NCBI RefSeq assembly: GCF_001723175.1
Contig: NC_064651.1
Location: forward strand, 1 to 64,000
DNA: 64,000 nucleotides
Direction of reading: 5' to 3'
Source: Penicillium oxalicum
Taxonomy: Eukaryota > Ascomycota > Eurotiomycetes > Eurotiales > Aspergillaceae
Shown: positions 7,845-20,298 of the stretch, one piece after another
How the letters are laid out: each line of letters starts with the position of its first letter
How positions within the stretch are numbered: position 1 is the stretch's first letter
The notes under the pieces: generated by a model
Told to the model about the DNA's origin: nothing
Databases searched by the model: none
What the model saw: only the letters and a program-made list of their open reading frames with translations
Made by a program: the position numbers and the translations under genes

Positions 7845-10466
7845 CTTTGTCCTTTTCGCGAAGCAGAGAGAAGCAGGGGAGCGAGGCCATAGGATTCTGG
7901 GCCTGCCAGGCAGCCGCAAGTGAGATAAAACCCGTGTGCTAGTGGCCAGTAGATGATCGGAACCCCAAAATTGATCTGTTATGATTGTTGAATTATCGGC
8001 AGACGTGAATGAGAAGAAGAATGGGGTGGTAGACGTGAGAGCGGACTCAGGAGAAAACTTAGGGCCGGTAATTTTGATACAGCTCTTATACATGAATTTC
8101 CGGCCCCGGTCCCTGCCGCTGCCTTTTCCAGTCAGTGCCGGGCTTCTTGGCATCCCCACCTGCTCCGACAAGCGCGTCAATAGCTTGTTGAGCGAACCGC
8201 GCTACTGCAACGTCCATATCCTTCCGGAGATTAACGGCAAGGGCTATTTGCAACGCTCGGTGGCGATTTTTCCATGTAACCACAATCGCATATTGTCAGC
8301 ACGGAGCGTCGGAAAGTGGCATTCCCGGACCTTTTGCACACTCGGTGCCCTTGAGCAGTTCAACTTCTATCGTATCTGCAAAGGGAAGATTACTTGGTGA
8401 CCACCCACGTATAAGATTTCTTTGCGCACCAAAAAAAAAAGAAAAAAAAGAAAAAAAGGCAAAACGTTTGCTGCAACACGAAGACTCCCAGGACTTCTGA
8501 AAGAATTTTGTCAATCTCTATCTATTTTTCTTTGATTTCCCTTGCCATAACTGAGCTCATTTCCTGTGTATCGGCCTCGTGCTTTCCCACTGCACAGAAT
8601 AAAGATATTAGATTCCTTAGCAAAGCGCCGCTGGTTTACGTGATGACTCACCTATCGCCTTCAAAGTGCGCAGAGGAGTGCCATAGAACAGAATTTCGTG
8701 CTGCATGGCCCTGTATTGTCCATGCGAATTAATATCAGTTTTATCAGGCATGGCCAGTCGCAAAGGCAAAGAGCGCGGGGTTCATTCTGGGATCATGCGA
8801 TACAACCAACTATCAGCCATCCCAATATGTGTCCATAATGCCATCACGGCCTTTGTCTTCTTCGGTAATCGTGAGCAATGAGACCGGACAGTCGTCGCTC
8901 CATAAGGTTTGTAAATCCGTTGATTGACGTCTCCAAACCTCTGCGAAGATCTTTCGCTCTTAGGTCGCTCGGCATCAAGATCATCTAAACCAGCATAAGC
9001 AAGATCGTCACCACCGGCATCACTGATGGTCACCAATTCAACGAAAAGACTGAGAACCTGGATGATGAAGACGGGGGGGTCATGGACCTATGCGCTAAAG
9101 CCTCATGTTTAGGATATCGATCAGGAAAAATGAAGACGAATCTCACCAGAGACAAAAGCAAAGAAAGATGCCAGTGAATCTATATGGCATGGAAGATCGA
9201 GCAACATATGTTTTGATACTCATAAAATAAAACAACGGCTCTGTTGACTGTGAGTCACGTGACCTGCCATGGATGGTAGATAGCTTTGTCTCGCTCCCCA
9301 CCAATCTTATCATCATCTCCCTTTTCATCTTCTCTCTCTCTGTCCTACCATGTAGGCACCTCATCCATCTCTTCCAGGCTCTCTTTTCGCTCTGTCTGCT
9401 CCATTGCACCACCACCACCAGGGATCACATGATGCTATCAAGCAAACAACAACTCGTTCAGACGTGATTGTCCAACAGCATCCATTTGGGCGTGTAGGGC
9501 CCCAGATGACGAACCATGAAACCCTTGGCATAACATATCTCGGCTATCCGACCGCCCATATAAGCTCTCATCGTCAACATGCGCTGATCGAGCAGAATTC
9601 GTGTCAATATGAGTGAAGTGTCCACTAAACTTGAAACGGTGATCGTTCCGAGGCGACAGTCGATGCGCACTTATCTTCATCGTTGCGGTTGGTCGACCCA
9701 ACACTCAACCTTCGGTGATCGTCGCAAGTAAGGCTTTGCAAGGATCTCGTTCCCGACGGAGCTCCGAAATTCTGCCCCGACCCAGCCACAGGTGGCGGCA
9801 TCGACCTGCTCCGCACTTGCAGATCCCTCTACAATCACTTCAACGTTCAAACTGTCTTGCGGGGCCCGTTTCCCAGATCTATCGTAGTAGGGAAATGCGC
9901 AGATTATTTTGCCTTGATCCAGTGCGCTATGCAATACATTGGCTCCTCATGTGACATTGTGGCTGCATTTTGTAGAACAGAAAGGATTTTTCCCCGCTTA
10001 TAGATAAGTCCATGTGTAACTTATTCCTGAGATTATCGACACTCACGTACCGTCCTGGCATAGAACCGGACTCCGGGCTTGGCGGACGATCCCCAGTCTT
10101 TCTTGGTTGAAGCTTGACCAGCCTTGGCGAATCATGGTCCCGAGATGAGATTTACTTTCTCTCGCACCCCGGCCGATGAGATGTACTGTAACCTCGCCCT
10201 TCCGACGGCAGTGCCGACTATCTTGCCCCGCTGCATCCTGCAGATTTGTCCTGCCGAAGCTTGTCACTCCGATAAGGAACTTGGCTCTAACTCAAGCCGA
10301 TGGGCTAAGTGAGAATGATATCCTGATAGGCCGTTGAACTTTGGCGTAGCCCAGACAATATAAAACGCAGGGTTGCCACCATCGCTCTTCGCTCTTGCCA
10401 TCCTGCTATTTTCATCTCTTCATCGCCATTTTGCCTCATTGTGATAATTTACGAGCGGGATTTAAG
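7845..10466. other. Intergenic 2.6 kb, no gene seen
   Basis: Divergent upstream region of the DUF4246 gene (minus) and the carboxypeptidase gene (plus). It holds an A-rich stretch at about 8430-8458 and a TC-rich stretch near 9300-9400. None of the short ORFs shows a recognisable family, splice-joined frame or signal peptide worth calling. Confidence 0.6.
10358..10366 (+). promoter_or_regulatory. TATA box of the carboxypeptidase gene
   Basis: atataaaac about 100 bases before the start codon at 10467, followed by a pyrimidine-rich leader (tcgctcttcgctcttgcc). Spacing suits a fungal core promoter with a leader of roughly 70 bases. Confidence 0.6.
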
Positions 10467-12140
10467 ATGTGGCATGCAAAGTGGCTTCTGCCCGTGCTCG
10501 CGCTGAAGGCGTGGGCGGCTCCTGCAGGTACAGCCAAGGACCAGGTTTCATCTGTGTTCAAGAACGGAGTGAACTATACGGTCTTCGAGCACGCCGCTAC
10601 CGGAGCCAAGATGGAATTTGTGAAGAATTCCGGAATCTGCGAGACCACCCCTGGCGTAAACCAGTACTCCGGCTACCTTTCCGTGGGAAATAATATGAAC
10701 ATGTGGTTCTGGTAGGGGACAACCTTCTCATTCTTTTGTTCGGTGACAGTTCGCATGGCATCATGCTTATATTTTCCAGGTTTTTTGAGGCACGGAACAA
10801 CCCTCAGTCAGCGCCTTTGGCCACCTGGTTCAATGGTGGCCCCGGCTGCTCCTCTATGATCGGTCTGTTCCAGGAAAATGGCCCCTGTCACTTCGTGGAC
10901 GGGGCTAGTGAGCCCTCCTTGAACCCGTACAGTTGGAACACCTACGCCAATATGCTGTACATTGATCAGCCGATTGGCGTTGGTTTCTCCTACGGGACCG
11001 ACGACGTCACTAGCACGGTCACTGCTGCGCCGTATGTCTGGAAGTTGCTGCAGGCATTCTACGCTCAGTTCCCGCAATACGAGAGTCGTGACTTTGCTAT
11101 TTTCACTGAGGTTAGTTCAAAGTTCCGAATATTTCTGGCTACGCGTACTTAGTATACGAGTCGCTGACCCACATTACATAGTCTTACGGAGGGCATTACG
11201 GACCGGAATTCGCTGCGTACATTGAGCAGCAAAATGCTGCCATCAAAGCTGGATCCGTCTCAGGCGAAAACATCAATCTCGTTGCCCTCGGTGTCAACAA
11301 CGGATGGATTGACCCGGCCATTCAGGAAAAAGCCTACATTGATTATGCTTACAGCAACTCATACCGACAGCTGATCAGTTCGAGTGATCGATCCAGCTAC
11401 CTTAGCGCGTACAATAATCAGTGCTTGCCCGCTATCCAGAAATGCGCAAAGACGGGATCCAACTCCGATTGTGTGAATGCAAGCAATGTTTGCTACAGCA
11501 CCGTTGAGGGCCCAATCAGCAACTCGGGCGACTTTGATGTGTATGATATTCGGGAGCCATCCAACGATCCCAACCCGCCATCTACATACTCAAGCTATCT
11601 CGCAAGATCCTCGGTTGTCAAAGCCATCGGTGCCAAGTCAACTTACCAAGAATGTCCCAACGGTGCCTACAATAAGTTTGCATCAACTGGTGATAGTAAG
11701 GCTTCTTCCTTCCAAATTCTTTTTGTTGTTGTGGTTACAACGCTGACAATACAGACCCTCGGTCCTTCCTCTCGACCCTTTCTAGTGTGGTTCAATCTGG
11801 AGTCAACGTGATCGTCTGGGCCGGAGACACCGACTGGATCTGCAACTGGGTTGGCAATTACGGAGCTGCGAACGCGATCTCCTATTCGGGCCATGCAGAG
11901 TTCAGCAGCAAGTCATTGGCACCCTACACCGTCAACGGCGTTGAGAAGGGTCAGTACAAGACTGTCAATAACTTGTCGTTCTTGCGGGTCTATGAAGCCG
12001 GACACGAAGTTCCCTATTACCGTAAGTGATTTGGTCTATTTCCATCTCATGTCGCATGAGTACTGACTTTTGTAGAACCGGAGACTGCTTTGCAGGTATT
12101 CAAGCAGATCTTGCAGAAGAAGCCAATTTCTTCGACCTAA
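10467..12140 (+). CDS. Secreted serine carboxypeptidase (S10, S1-like)
   Basis: Five predicted exons: 10467-10711, 10780-11110, 11182-11695, 11755-12021, 12076-12140, giving 473 aa. All four introns have GT-AG ends and restore frame. Residues 1-17 are a signal peptide. The peptidase S10 fold is shown by the oxyanion motif WFNGGPGCSS, and the catalytic triad is read as Ser193 (ESYGGHYGP), Asp390 (AGDTDWICNW) and His447 (AGHEVPYY). The early segment GICETTPGVNQYSGYL and the MWFWFFEARNNP join across intron 1 resemble Penicillium carboxypeptidase S1. The enzyme trims C-terminal residues from peptides at acid pH outside the cell. A TATA box at 10358 precedes it and an aataaa lies at 12409. It fits the other secreted hydrolases here in nutrient recovery. 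Confidence 0.95.
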
Positions 12141-13053
12141 GATATCTCACCATCAGGTTGTTATTCGCTCTCTCTTATCTTCTCATCCACATCCTTCCTC
12201 CTGTCGTCATGGAGATACTAGTAAAGGTACTCGCGTCTTATGGCTTACATAGGCAACAGTATCTTTCAAAAACCGGGTTGGACCTGCAGAGAAGCTGGAA
12301 ATCATGTCTTAGCTGTCGGAGTAGCTATAAACAATGAACGGGATTCTGACTGTACTTGGAGCCAAATTATGAATTTTTTTGAGATGGAAATGATTAATAT
12401 GGAGATCAAATAAAGATTTTGCTGGGTATGTGTAGCTTCTTGAAAGCACTTAAACTGATCAGCAATACAATGATCATGCCTCGTCTCTTCTGGTTTTACT
12501 TGAATCAGACATCTTTCATATGAGTAGGTAGGACTGATAATGGCCGCATCTCATCCCGTCAATCAAGACCAGGCCGAGAGCATTACCGAATCCCATTTCC
12601 GCTTCTCCGGGCATGATCTCAGCCGTGAAACAGGCCTTGTCTGCGCCAAACTTTCCAGTATTATCACTTTTTTCAACTTCTTATGCCGCCGTGCATGGCG
12701 TCAGGCACAAAGCACACCGACTATCTTGAGTGCAAGCAGTCAAGATCTTTGAGTACCATATTCTCTCTGTTTTGGAACCCCGATCGTGGTTTATCTAGAT
12801 TCAATGCGTTGAAACGCGTTGAACAAGCCCCGGTGGCGGCCGTCTTGTCTTCTCCCAAATTACCGAGGTTACAGAATGGAGTTCCATTGCGGGGCGCCGT
12901 GGGGTCGATGCAGCTTCGATGAAGAACATGAAGAATACATAACGACCGGATCTTATGGGGATATGACTTTACCCTCCTCCGACCTGTCCAACGTCATTCG
13001 TCTTGATCGGCAGGGTACCATTCACAGCCCTGAATTTATTAGATCACAGAACA
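12141..13053. other. Intergenic, no gene seen
   Basis: Carboxypeptidase 3' region (aataaa at 12409-12414) and the promoter of the methyltransferase. Short ORFs between 12540 and 12922 resemble nothing I know. Confidence 0.55.
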
Positions 13054-13785
13054 ATGTCACTTTCCCAGCCTTCTGGAGGAAATGAGCGTTTCAATTCCGA
13101 GGCTGCCAACTGGGACACAAATCCAGTTGTCCTCGAGGCAACGTACAATGCCTTCCAAGCCCTGAAACCGATCATTCAAGCAATTTCCACATCTTCGGCA
13201 AATGCGCCTAACGTCCTGGAAGTTGGGTGTGGGACTGGCCTACTTACAATACAAGTGGCAGGGTTGGTGCAGACAATTGTTGCGATCGACCCAGCCGAAG
13301 GGATGATCAAAAGGCTTCAACAAAAGCTCGAGTTGAAATCGGCGCCGAAAAACGTGCTCCCAATCGCGCGATTGCTTGAAGACGCGGAAGATCCGATGCT
13401 GCCTCCTGCTGATCCAGCCCAGACTGCGGGCGAGCGTCGCAAGTTTGACCTGGTCATCTCCCACCTTGTGCTTCACCATGTCCCAGATCTCGAGCCCTTT
13501 CTGAAGGTCCTCTTAAGGTGCCTTAAGCCCGGCGGGCGCGTGGCGCTAACAGATTTCGAGGACTTTGGACCGCAAGCAAAATATTTCCACCCGCCTTCAA
13601 AATTAGAGGGAGTCGAGCGGCATGGAATCAAGCGAGATTGGATTGCTCGTCTCATGGAAGAGGTGGGATTCACTGAGGTCAATGTTTGGATTGGGTGGAC
13701 AATGGATGTGAGTACAGATCAATGGAGCGATGCTCCTGCAACGATGCCATTCCCATTCTTAGTGTGTGAGGGTACGCGACCTTGA
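13054..13785 (+). CDS. Class I SAM-dependent methyltransferase
   Basis: Intronless 243-aa cytosolic protein with a Rossmann-type methyltransferase core. Motif I is at residues 53-62 (VLEVGCGTGL). The acidic end of strand 2 follows (VAIDPAEGMI). A post-motif block FDLVISHLVLHHVPD and LRCLKPGGRVALTDF match the UbiE/Methyltransf_11/25 group. The start at 13054 gives the usual 'FNSEAANWDTNP' opening for small fungal methyltransferases; an in-frame upstream codon at 13003 adds residues without family likeness. The substrate is unknown. No biosynthetic backbone gene is adjacent, so a role in secondary metabolism is not supported. Confidence 0.88.
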   Translation: MSLSQPSGGNERFNSEAANWDTNPVVLEATYNAFQALKPIIQAISTSSANAPNVLEVGCGTGLLTIQVAGLVQTIVAIDPAEGMIKRLQQKLELKSAPKNVLPIARLLEDAEDPMLPPADPAQTAGERRKFDLVISHLVLHHVPDLEPFLKVLLRCLKPGGRVALTDFEDFGPQAKYFHPPSKLEGVERHGIKRDWIARLMEEVGFTEVNVWIGWTMDVSTDQWSDAPATMPFPFLVCEGTRP

Positions 13786-14188
13786 TCGTGCATGGAACAC
13801 CTTAGCCAGACGGGCTAGCTATCAGTCAACTATGGTGTATCGTATGAACATCTCGTTCCCTGTCTGAATGACGCTGCGCCTTACTTCAAATGTCGTGTTG
13901 TTAGAAAATTTCCACTGAGCGTCTGCCTTGTGGTGTCCCATTTTGGATGCTGCGGTTTGGCTCTTCCTCGAGCATGATGGCACAGCATACCCTTGGTCAC
14001 GAGAAAGGCCCGTAGAGACAAATTGTATCATAAGAGCACTGTTAAAAATGTACATACTCGACGATGGACTGGGGTCTTGGAATTGTGTCCCGGTCGGTCC
14101 AAGTTAAGCACTACAATTATTTCACCGAGACAAAATAGGAAAAAGAGAGTGGCCACGTCGATTCATATGAGGAAAAGTCTTCAGTATC
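13786..14188. other. Intergenic between convergent genes, nothing seen
   Basis: Convergent 3' ends of the methyltransferase (plus) and the App1-domain gene (minus). No ORF or repeat worth calling. Confidence 0.6.
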
Positions 14189-15831
14189 CTAAGAGAACAG
14201 AACTGCAGCAATAAAAATCGAAGCGACCAATGCCCAGAGGTTTCCAACACCCACAGAGTGGTGACCCGCCATGTTGTCCTTCCCCAACCCAAAGGGCAGA
14301 CCCTGGTAACTGTACGTCAGGTTCTGGGGGATAGACTGATTGTAGCATTGTCCGTTGGCAATGTCCAAATTGGTCAGATCGTCAGGATGTTTAAAGAACA
14401 TGTACTGATTCTGAGAAATATTCTTGAACCCAGAGGTATCGTAAGGGAACTTGTCGCCAGAGTCCGTGGCGGAAGTGTTGCGCAAGAAGATGCACTGCAC
14501 TTGGCCGGGGAAGTCTGTCACCATCTCTGGATAATCTTTCATCACGTCGCTGTTACTGGTGTCCGCTACCAAGATGAACTTGCGTTGTGGGAATGTTTCG
14601 AATATTTTCTTCAGTAAAAACTTTCGAATCGAGAGGGTAGCGGAAACATCACTGAAGTTCAAGGGCCGCGTGTCGAATGAACCACCGGGGTATGTGCTGT
14701 AGATGAACTGCATATAGTTCCTCGTGACCTGTTCAGGAGTGGTTGTCTTTAAACCGAGCCTATTAGCGCTGCTTCATGCTTCACGAAGGCTCACCGTGAA
14801 GATGAGGGAGTACATACCAAGTAGTGAAAGTGCATATTCGGCAAACTGATGGACCAGTTGCGGTAAATGTCAGGCATGTTCTCCCAAGGAGTGAATGGCT
14901 TGGCGAACGAATTCAGGAGACCTTCCTTGGGTTCGTAAATTTTAGTGACTCGCAAGATATCGTCAATGTCAGAGATGACCGTCAATCCGGTCGGGGGCAC
15001 CAGGTAGGCAGTGGAATTTCCCAGTGAAGCGCCCTCCACATGGGTGTTGAGCCTCTGAATCGCCGAGGTTTCGTTGCCTGCATCGAGGCCGTTGCCCTTG
15101 ATAGGCACAAAGACGTCAAAATCACCCTCGGCCGTAGTGTTATAGGGCAAGGTTAGGGACTGCGAGCCGCCGGTCGTGTTCGACGAGCCGCCACCTCCGG
15201 GCTGGCCACTGGCACCTTGCGACGGCGAGGGCTCAAGATGAATGGTGTTGACAGCAACATCACCCTGCTGAACGACAAAAATCTCTGCGGTCAAGTTACG
15301 AGCCTGGTCCTGTTGGGAGGCGGGCAAATCCTGGATGTCGGTGCCAATTAGGAAAACGTTCGCGAGCTTGTCCAAGTCGGATCGCGAGGTATTAGGCTGC
15401 TTGTAAACATTGCCGTGGAAGCGCACATTCCAGCCTGACTTGGTCCAGTTCGCATAAGGGTCAATGTTCAAGACATTGGTGGGCAGGGCGGCTAATTCCG
15501 AGCTCTGCAAGCCAAGCGAGCTCACGACAGAATCACCGGTCGGGAATCCTTGGAAGAAGTTGGGCACTCCAGAGGCGACCCACGATGGAATGTCTGACCC
15601 CAGCCCTGACAGGATGCTATTCACATCGGACTCTAAATCGCTGATGATACCTCGCTGGATGATCGGCGAAGGGTCCTTTCGCACAGGCGAAGGAGTAATG
15701 ACGGGCTGGGGAGGTTGCAGGGCATTCACATTAGAGGCATCGCCGGTCGGAGCGGGAATAGCGGCGACGAGTGGCAGAACGGCCAACAGCGTCAAGGTCC
15801 GCCTCTGCCAAGTGACGTCGTTCTTGTTCAT
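14189..15831 (-). CDS. Secreted App1-domain phosphatidate phosphatase-like protein
   Basis: Two exons on the minus strand, 15831-14818 and 14746-14189, joined by a GT-AG intron that rebuilds FHYL-TTTPEQVTRNYMQF; 523 aa. An N-terminal signal peptide (residues about 10-25) and a hydrophobic C-terminus (VGNLWALVASIFIAAVLFS) after a Ser/His-rich spacer suggest a wall- or GPI-linked protein. The App1 catalytic domain (DUF2183, HAD-like) is seen at VISDIDDILRVT (D288, D290, D291), then ENMPDIYRNW, YPGGSFDTRPLNFSD, and the IRKFLLKKIFETFPQRKFILVADTSNSD block. In classic App1 the residue after DIDD is Thr; here it is Ile292. A Gly/Ser-rich linker lies at about residues 205-225. Activity on phosphatidate is family knowledge, not shown here. 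Confidence 0.87.
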
Positions 15832-17244
15832 CTCTTCAAGATTCAGAGGCTGGGCAGCTGGGATGAGCGGTACAGGCGAGAGTACAGAGAATTCGTGATC
15901 AAGGAGTCCGTGAGTGCCACAAAGTCAGAGAAGAGAGACTTGAGAAGACCGTAATGGTGCGCTCTCCGTACTCCCAACACTTGAACACCCAGACTTTTGA
16001 CCGAAGATGGGGAACAGATCGGCAACCAGGCTGGGTAGTGAACTCGAGCTTTTAAAGTATTTCGGGAGGTGGTATGGCGTAGGGCAGGAGCTCAGCTTGA
16101 CCCCGATTTGGAGCAGAAAAGTGGAAACAAACAGGGTCGCTGTTGTTTCCCTTGGTGACTGGACCTGACCCTGAGGCTTATTCTCTGTAAGCGTCTCTCC
16201 GAGCGTGGTTCTCCACCGACGTCACAAAGTCGGCCGAGGACCAGGTAATGATCTGTGGTGACATCCTCTTGTGTTATTTTCCTCTTGAGAAGAAACCCGG
16301 TAGGGCTACAAGGTCAACCTTTTCCACGGGAACAGCATGAATCTGCAGTAATTTGGATTCCTGTGCTTGCGGCTACAGGTTTCAATAGCAAACGCAATCG
16401 CAAATGTACTTACGCCCGACATAGATGAGAAGTTTCCAGCCAGCTAGCTCATGATCTCACCAGTGCGCCCGGCAGAACACGAATACTGCGAATTCATCCA
16501 CCGATCCTCGTACTTTATATACCTGCCGGATCATGTACTATATTGTAAGCTCGTGCCAAATTGAGCGACCTACGCGGGTTTCCTGGTCAATGCCTTGACA
16601 ATAGAAGCAAGATATTCCTGCGACGGACCTGTGGGCGCAATTGTCTCCTACAGTGGTGTTCTCACTCACTAGTACGCGCGATCATCTCATTCTAGCAGCC
16701 CATATCCGGCTGTTTCCAGAGCTTGGGCCGCATACGCTGTCCAATAGCCATAGAGTCTCGATGCCCTTAGTTCTCATTTCCTCGGTCGGAAAAAGCTTCG
16801 ATCAATACTGTGGCGGTGCGGGGGCCCCCAGCGCAGAAATAGGCAACTCTTCGCGATCGGCTTACGAGGTCTACTTTGCACCTAAGAAATCAAAGTAGGA
16901 GCAATGCATTATCCGAGTCCCAAATCTTGAAGACGCTTGTCGGTCGCGGCGCAGGACCGGATATCTATGGTTGATAATGCGCCAATCACCTGTCTGTTCG
17001 TGATTTACCTTCATAATACCAACCCGGCCCCTTGCAATTGAAGTTTGGCGTCACAGAGATTCACTTTCGTGCGTCCCCCGCCCGTGATAGGTATTGATGA
17101 ATTCTCAACGCGAAGAGTGCTGACTATCCATAATGTGGTAGTAGTGAGCTCCTGCCCCGGCCATGTTCGGAGTACTTCACTGACAACCGGGTCCATCCGG
17201 TTTCTCCATGTCACCTGCCGCACGGTTCCCACGTCTATGGGCTA

Positions 17245-17254
17245 AGTATATATA
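17245..17254 (+). promoter_or_regulatory. TATA-like element upstream of a small ORF
   Basis: tatatatata-type stretch (agtatatatata) followed by a C/A-rich leader of about 130 bases and an ATG at 17390. It looks like a core promoter, but no convincing long gene follows. Confidence 0.35.
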
Positions 17255-17389
17255 TACCGCGTAAGCCCAGTATCAAGGACCCGTGAGTACTCGGGACACT
17301 CCAGCCCTCTATTCGACAGACCCAAACAAAACAGAACTAAAAATTGGAGTCTTACAAATTTCCTTAGGAATTTCAAAACAGCCCTTCGA

Positions 17390-17488
17390 ATGGCATCCAC
17401 CGCGATCGAGGAGTGGATGGATGAAGCTACATACGTTCTAAGCGGTTCATGCAGACCTTTGAAGGCAAGTTTTCGGATTAGGAATTAA
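17390..17488 (+). CDS. Possible 32-codon ORF or truncated gene start
   Basis: ATG at 17390 opens a 32-codon frame (MASTAIEEWMDEATYVLSGS at its start) ending in TAA at 17486-17488. It sits about 135 bases after a strong TATA stretch and an A-rich leader (aaacaaaacagaac). A non-canonical GC donor (aaggcaagt) inside it could join the frame to 3' sequence overlapping the neighbouring dehydratase on the other strand. Could be a small gene, a truncated gene start, or chance. Confidence 0.25.
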   Translation: MASTAIEEWMDEATYVLSGSCRPLKASFRIRN

Positions 17489-17721
17489 GACATTGTTGAA
17501 GCTTGGCTAGCCGTGCGCAGTGGGGACAAGGCAAATTTTTGATTTGAGTTATGCTCGGGGGATAAGACGAGCCGTCGTCACTAGGCTTTCCAGGAGCTTT
17601 CATTTTCTAGTTCTCTCCCCCATGTACTTTGAGAGCTCAAGGACCTACAATCCAGAGCGTAGATATACACAAAGTGCTCGGGTCGTCCATTCGAGCGCTT
17701 TCTGCTTGACCCGGAAATGGA

Positions 17722-18627
17722 TTATACCCGTGCCAACACCTTCCGCCGTTGCTTCAACATGTACTTGTACATCATAATGGATCCTGTCAATTTGTGACAA
17801 GATAAGTCCTGGGTTCGTGTGATAGGAATGTCTCAAAGGTGCTCTCTTACCGGGCCCATAAAGTGCGAGGAAGAAACAGTACAAAGCAGCGAGCGCGTTG
17901 CTGTTGGTGATTGAGATGGATTTGTACATCAACCACCATTCACTACTGATTCCGACCGGATACAAAACAACAAAGAGTGAGTACCTAAGGTAGTGATCGG
18001 TCAGCTTCTGCTGTTCCATCGCCGTGCCTGCCCCTCGGCACTTCTCAAGAGCTCCTCAGGAAATAACGCAGTAATCTACGCAGCTGGGCCAAAGGGTTTC
18101 AATATCAACTCACCGAAGCCACCTCAAGAGACCGACGTTGGATTGTCCAGCGAGAATCACAATAAAGTAGGTGTACCGAATCACATCGGCAGTGGACCAT
18201 GCAAGAATCATTGCCGGATAGGCATAAGACGATGAGGTTGTTTCTGCAAACGCATAGTTCACAGCCCAGACTTGGACAGTTCGAGCAAAGGATTGAGTAA
18301 AAGTAGTGAAGACAGGGGAACGGGTGATGCCTGGAAAAAAAATGGTTAGTGGATTGGTCGTCGGCGCCTCTCCTCTGAAAGCTTCTGATTTGACGGTTTA
18401 CCAAATGCTGCATGAAGAACTTCTGCCGCGGCCAAAGTTTGTGCGAAGCGGGTCCACGGCTCAAGAGATTTATAGATATCAGAGCTACTGCCGGACGAGA
18501 CCAACGTAGAGATCACCCCAGACAAGACCCGGAGCCATAGTGTCGCGCACAGGGCATTGTAGGCTAAAAGGTAAGTCTGAGTGACTGTAGAGTGACCTTT
18601 GGGCTTGGACCTATTGGGAGCCGACAT
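17722..18627 (-). CDS. 3-hydroxyacyl-CoA dehydratase (PTPLA/Phs1 family)
   Basis: Four exons on the minus strand: 18627-18402, 18330-18114, 17984-17851, 17783-17722; 212 aa, frame kept at each GT-AG junction. The assembled protein is a multi-span membrane protein of the PTPLA family. It shows an early LLAYNALCATLWLRV helix, LAAAEVLHAAFGITRSP, MILAWSTADVIRYTYF and LRYSLFVVLYPVGISSEW. The catalytic Tyr and Glu of the family lie seven residues apart in YPVGISSE (Tyr156, Glu163). The C-terminus has a Lys/Arg-rich end. Such enzymes remove water from 3-hydroxyacyl-CoA during ER fatty-acid elongation. Here the gene is divergent from an acyl-CoA ligase 1.7 kb away, so a specialised acyl pathway is possible. 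An alternative upstream Met exists at 18678. Confidence 0.88.
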
Positions 18628-20298
18628 GCTTGCGTGCAAAATTGCAACAATGTCAGGATGAAAAGTCAAGAGGTCCAAGGGTTCGCGTCTTCCAACAGAT
18701 AGAGAAGTAGTCTTGACTGTGGGCGCGGTCTATCAAGAGTGACAATCTCAAGGGGGCTTTCAATGACGAGAGGCTAGCGCTGGCCCAAGTTGTCACGGGA
18801 CTTCCTTCATCCGAGGCTCAAGATCGATCAGGTATCACTTCATTAGTGCGCACAAAAATTGCGTCAAGCTTGGCTGTCAATACATTTTTCCCTCTTCAAT
18901 CGAGTCGATTTTTCCGTCGCAGTGGATCTTATTTCGGGCCCTTGCCACTTTCGGAAAGCGGCTCTTCCTTTTTGAATTACCCGTCCGGGTCTAGACGATA
19001 GGTCACGTGGAATCTCTCGGATTGCCGCCTTCGATTAGTGTGCTTTCATCACAGACCGACTCAAACCTACCAAATCCAGAAATTGTCAATCTAGGACCAG
19101 TCAACCGAGTCATTGTTTGTTCTTCATCTCACTCTACAGGCCGAAGGTTGACTTTGTCGCCTTCCAAGCTGTACGAGATGATAATCAAACCTATGCCAAA
19201 CAGTAATACTATCTGTCGACACTGAAGCACTCTTGTGTCGGAAAGTGCTGGTAGGTGAAATTAACGCCATGCAATTAGCCCCATGAATTGCCTTAATTGG
19301 GTGGCAAAAAAGTAGTCAATCGATATTTTTCATTATGGAACTGCGAGGAGATTCTCGCATGCCGACGCGATCCTGAAATGGAAAATGAAAGTGTGTCCAA
19401 TTTGAGGTACGGTAACAAGAACGTGTCCTGGTGCAATGGAAGACTGTGGGATCTCATCAATCTTCACTAGCAAAGTTAAGCTAGTACATTTTTGTCCGAG
19501 CCTCACCACGTCCAATGATCTATATCCCCGTCTTGCTTGATCGGGATCTTCCTTTCTTGGAAGCACAAAGACTTTCATGCCAATTCACTTACCCCACTCG
19601 GCTTCTCCGCATTCCCAGTCTTCCCAGCCCTCCCCACCCGAACTCGAACCGAGTCTAGTGGAACTGACCTGGAATGTGGTGATCCATCACCAAGGCACAA
19701 TCGGTGGCCTCGTGGCAGCCAGACACATTTTTACGCCTGGTTGTATTTCAAATATGTATCTTGATTCCTCGTGCAATCACCGAATCTAGTGATGTCTTCA
19801 ATTACTTCCCATCGCGGTTCATACAATATTCCCTCGCCATACAAACCGATTCTCTTATTTGAGCATGGGGGTGATCGATGTGTGTTAAACAGATCTCAAA
19901 CACCTGGCCATAATTTACCGAGGTCCAATATCTGTTTTCCTTGGATTAGTTTGCTTTATTCATGAGGAACAGAGCCCTGCGCCTTGGCTCCCGAGCGACT
20001 TGATCAGGCAAAAAGGGATACAGCGGTCATTTCTAAGCGGGGTAAGACTTCCAGCTTTTGGTATTATTCAGCCATGCACCTTCAATTAGTTGCACCTTCA
20101 GGACATCCCTCGATTGAAACCCCACTCGCGTCTACAGTCTGGGGTTGATGCATTCGCAGCCTACAAGTTAAGCAATTTCATTGCTGTGACATACAGCCAG
20201 CAAACAGAGTTGAAGACCTCTGGAGGAATCAACTCCACAATTTGTCTTTGTCAAGGTAACAAGAAGATTAAGGCTTAACACTCAACTTAGCAGCAAAC
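18628..20298. other. Divergent promoter region, no gene seen
   Basis: 1.7 kb shared upstream sequence of the dehydratase (minus) and the acyl-CoA ligase (plus). Short ORFs only. Co-regulation of the two flanking genes is possible but no shared operator was identified by eye. Confidence 0.55.

Larger units (their letters stand above)
15832..17721. other. Intergenic 1.9 kb with one possible small gene
   Basis: Promoter side of the App1-domain gene and 3' side of the dehydratase gene. The only notable object is a TATA stretch at 17245-17254 with a leader and ATG at 17390, described separately. Otherwise nothing is recognised. Confidence 0.5.

Noticed and set aside
7845..8180. N-terminal extension of the DUF4246 gene
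   Set aside because: The extension is low in family resemblance and has odd composition; the protein-like sequence starts at the Met at 7844.
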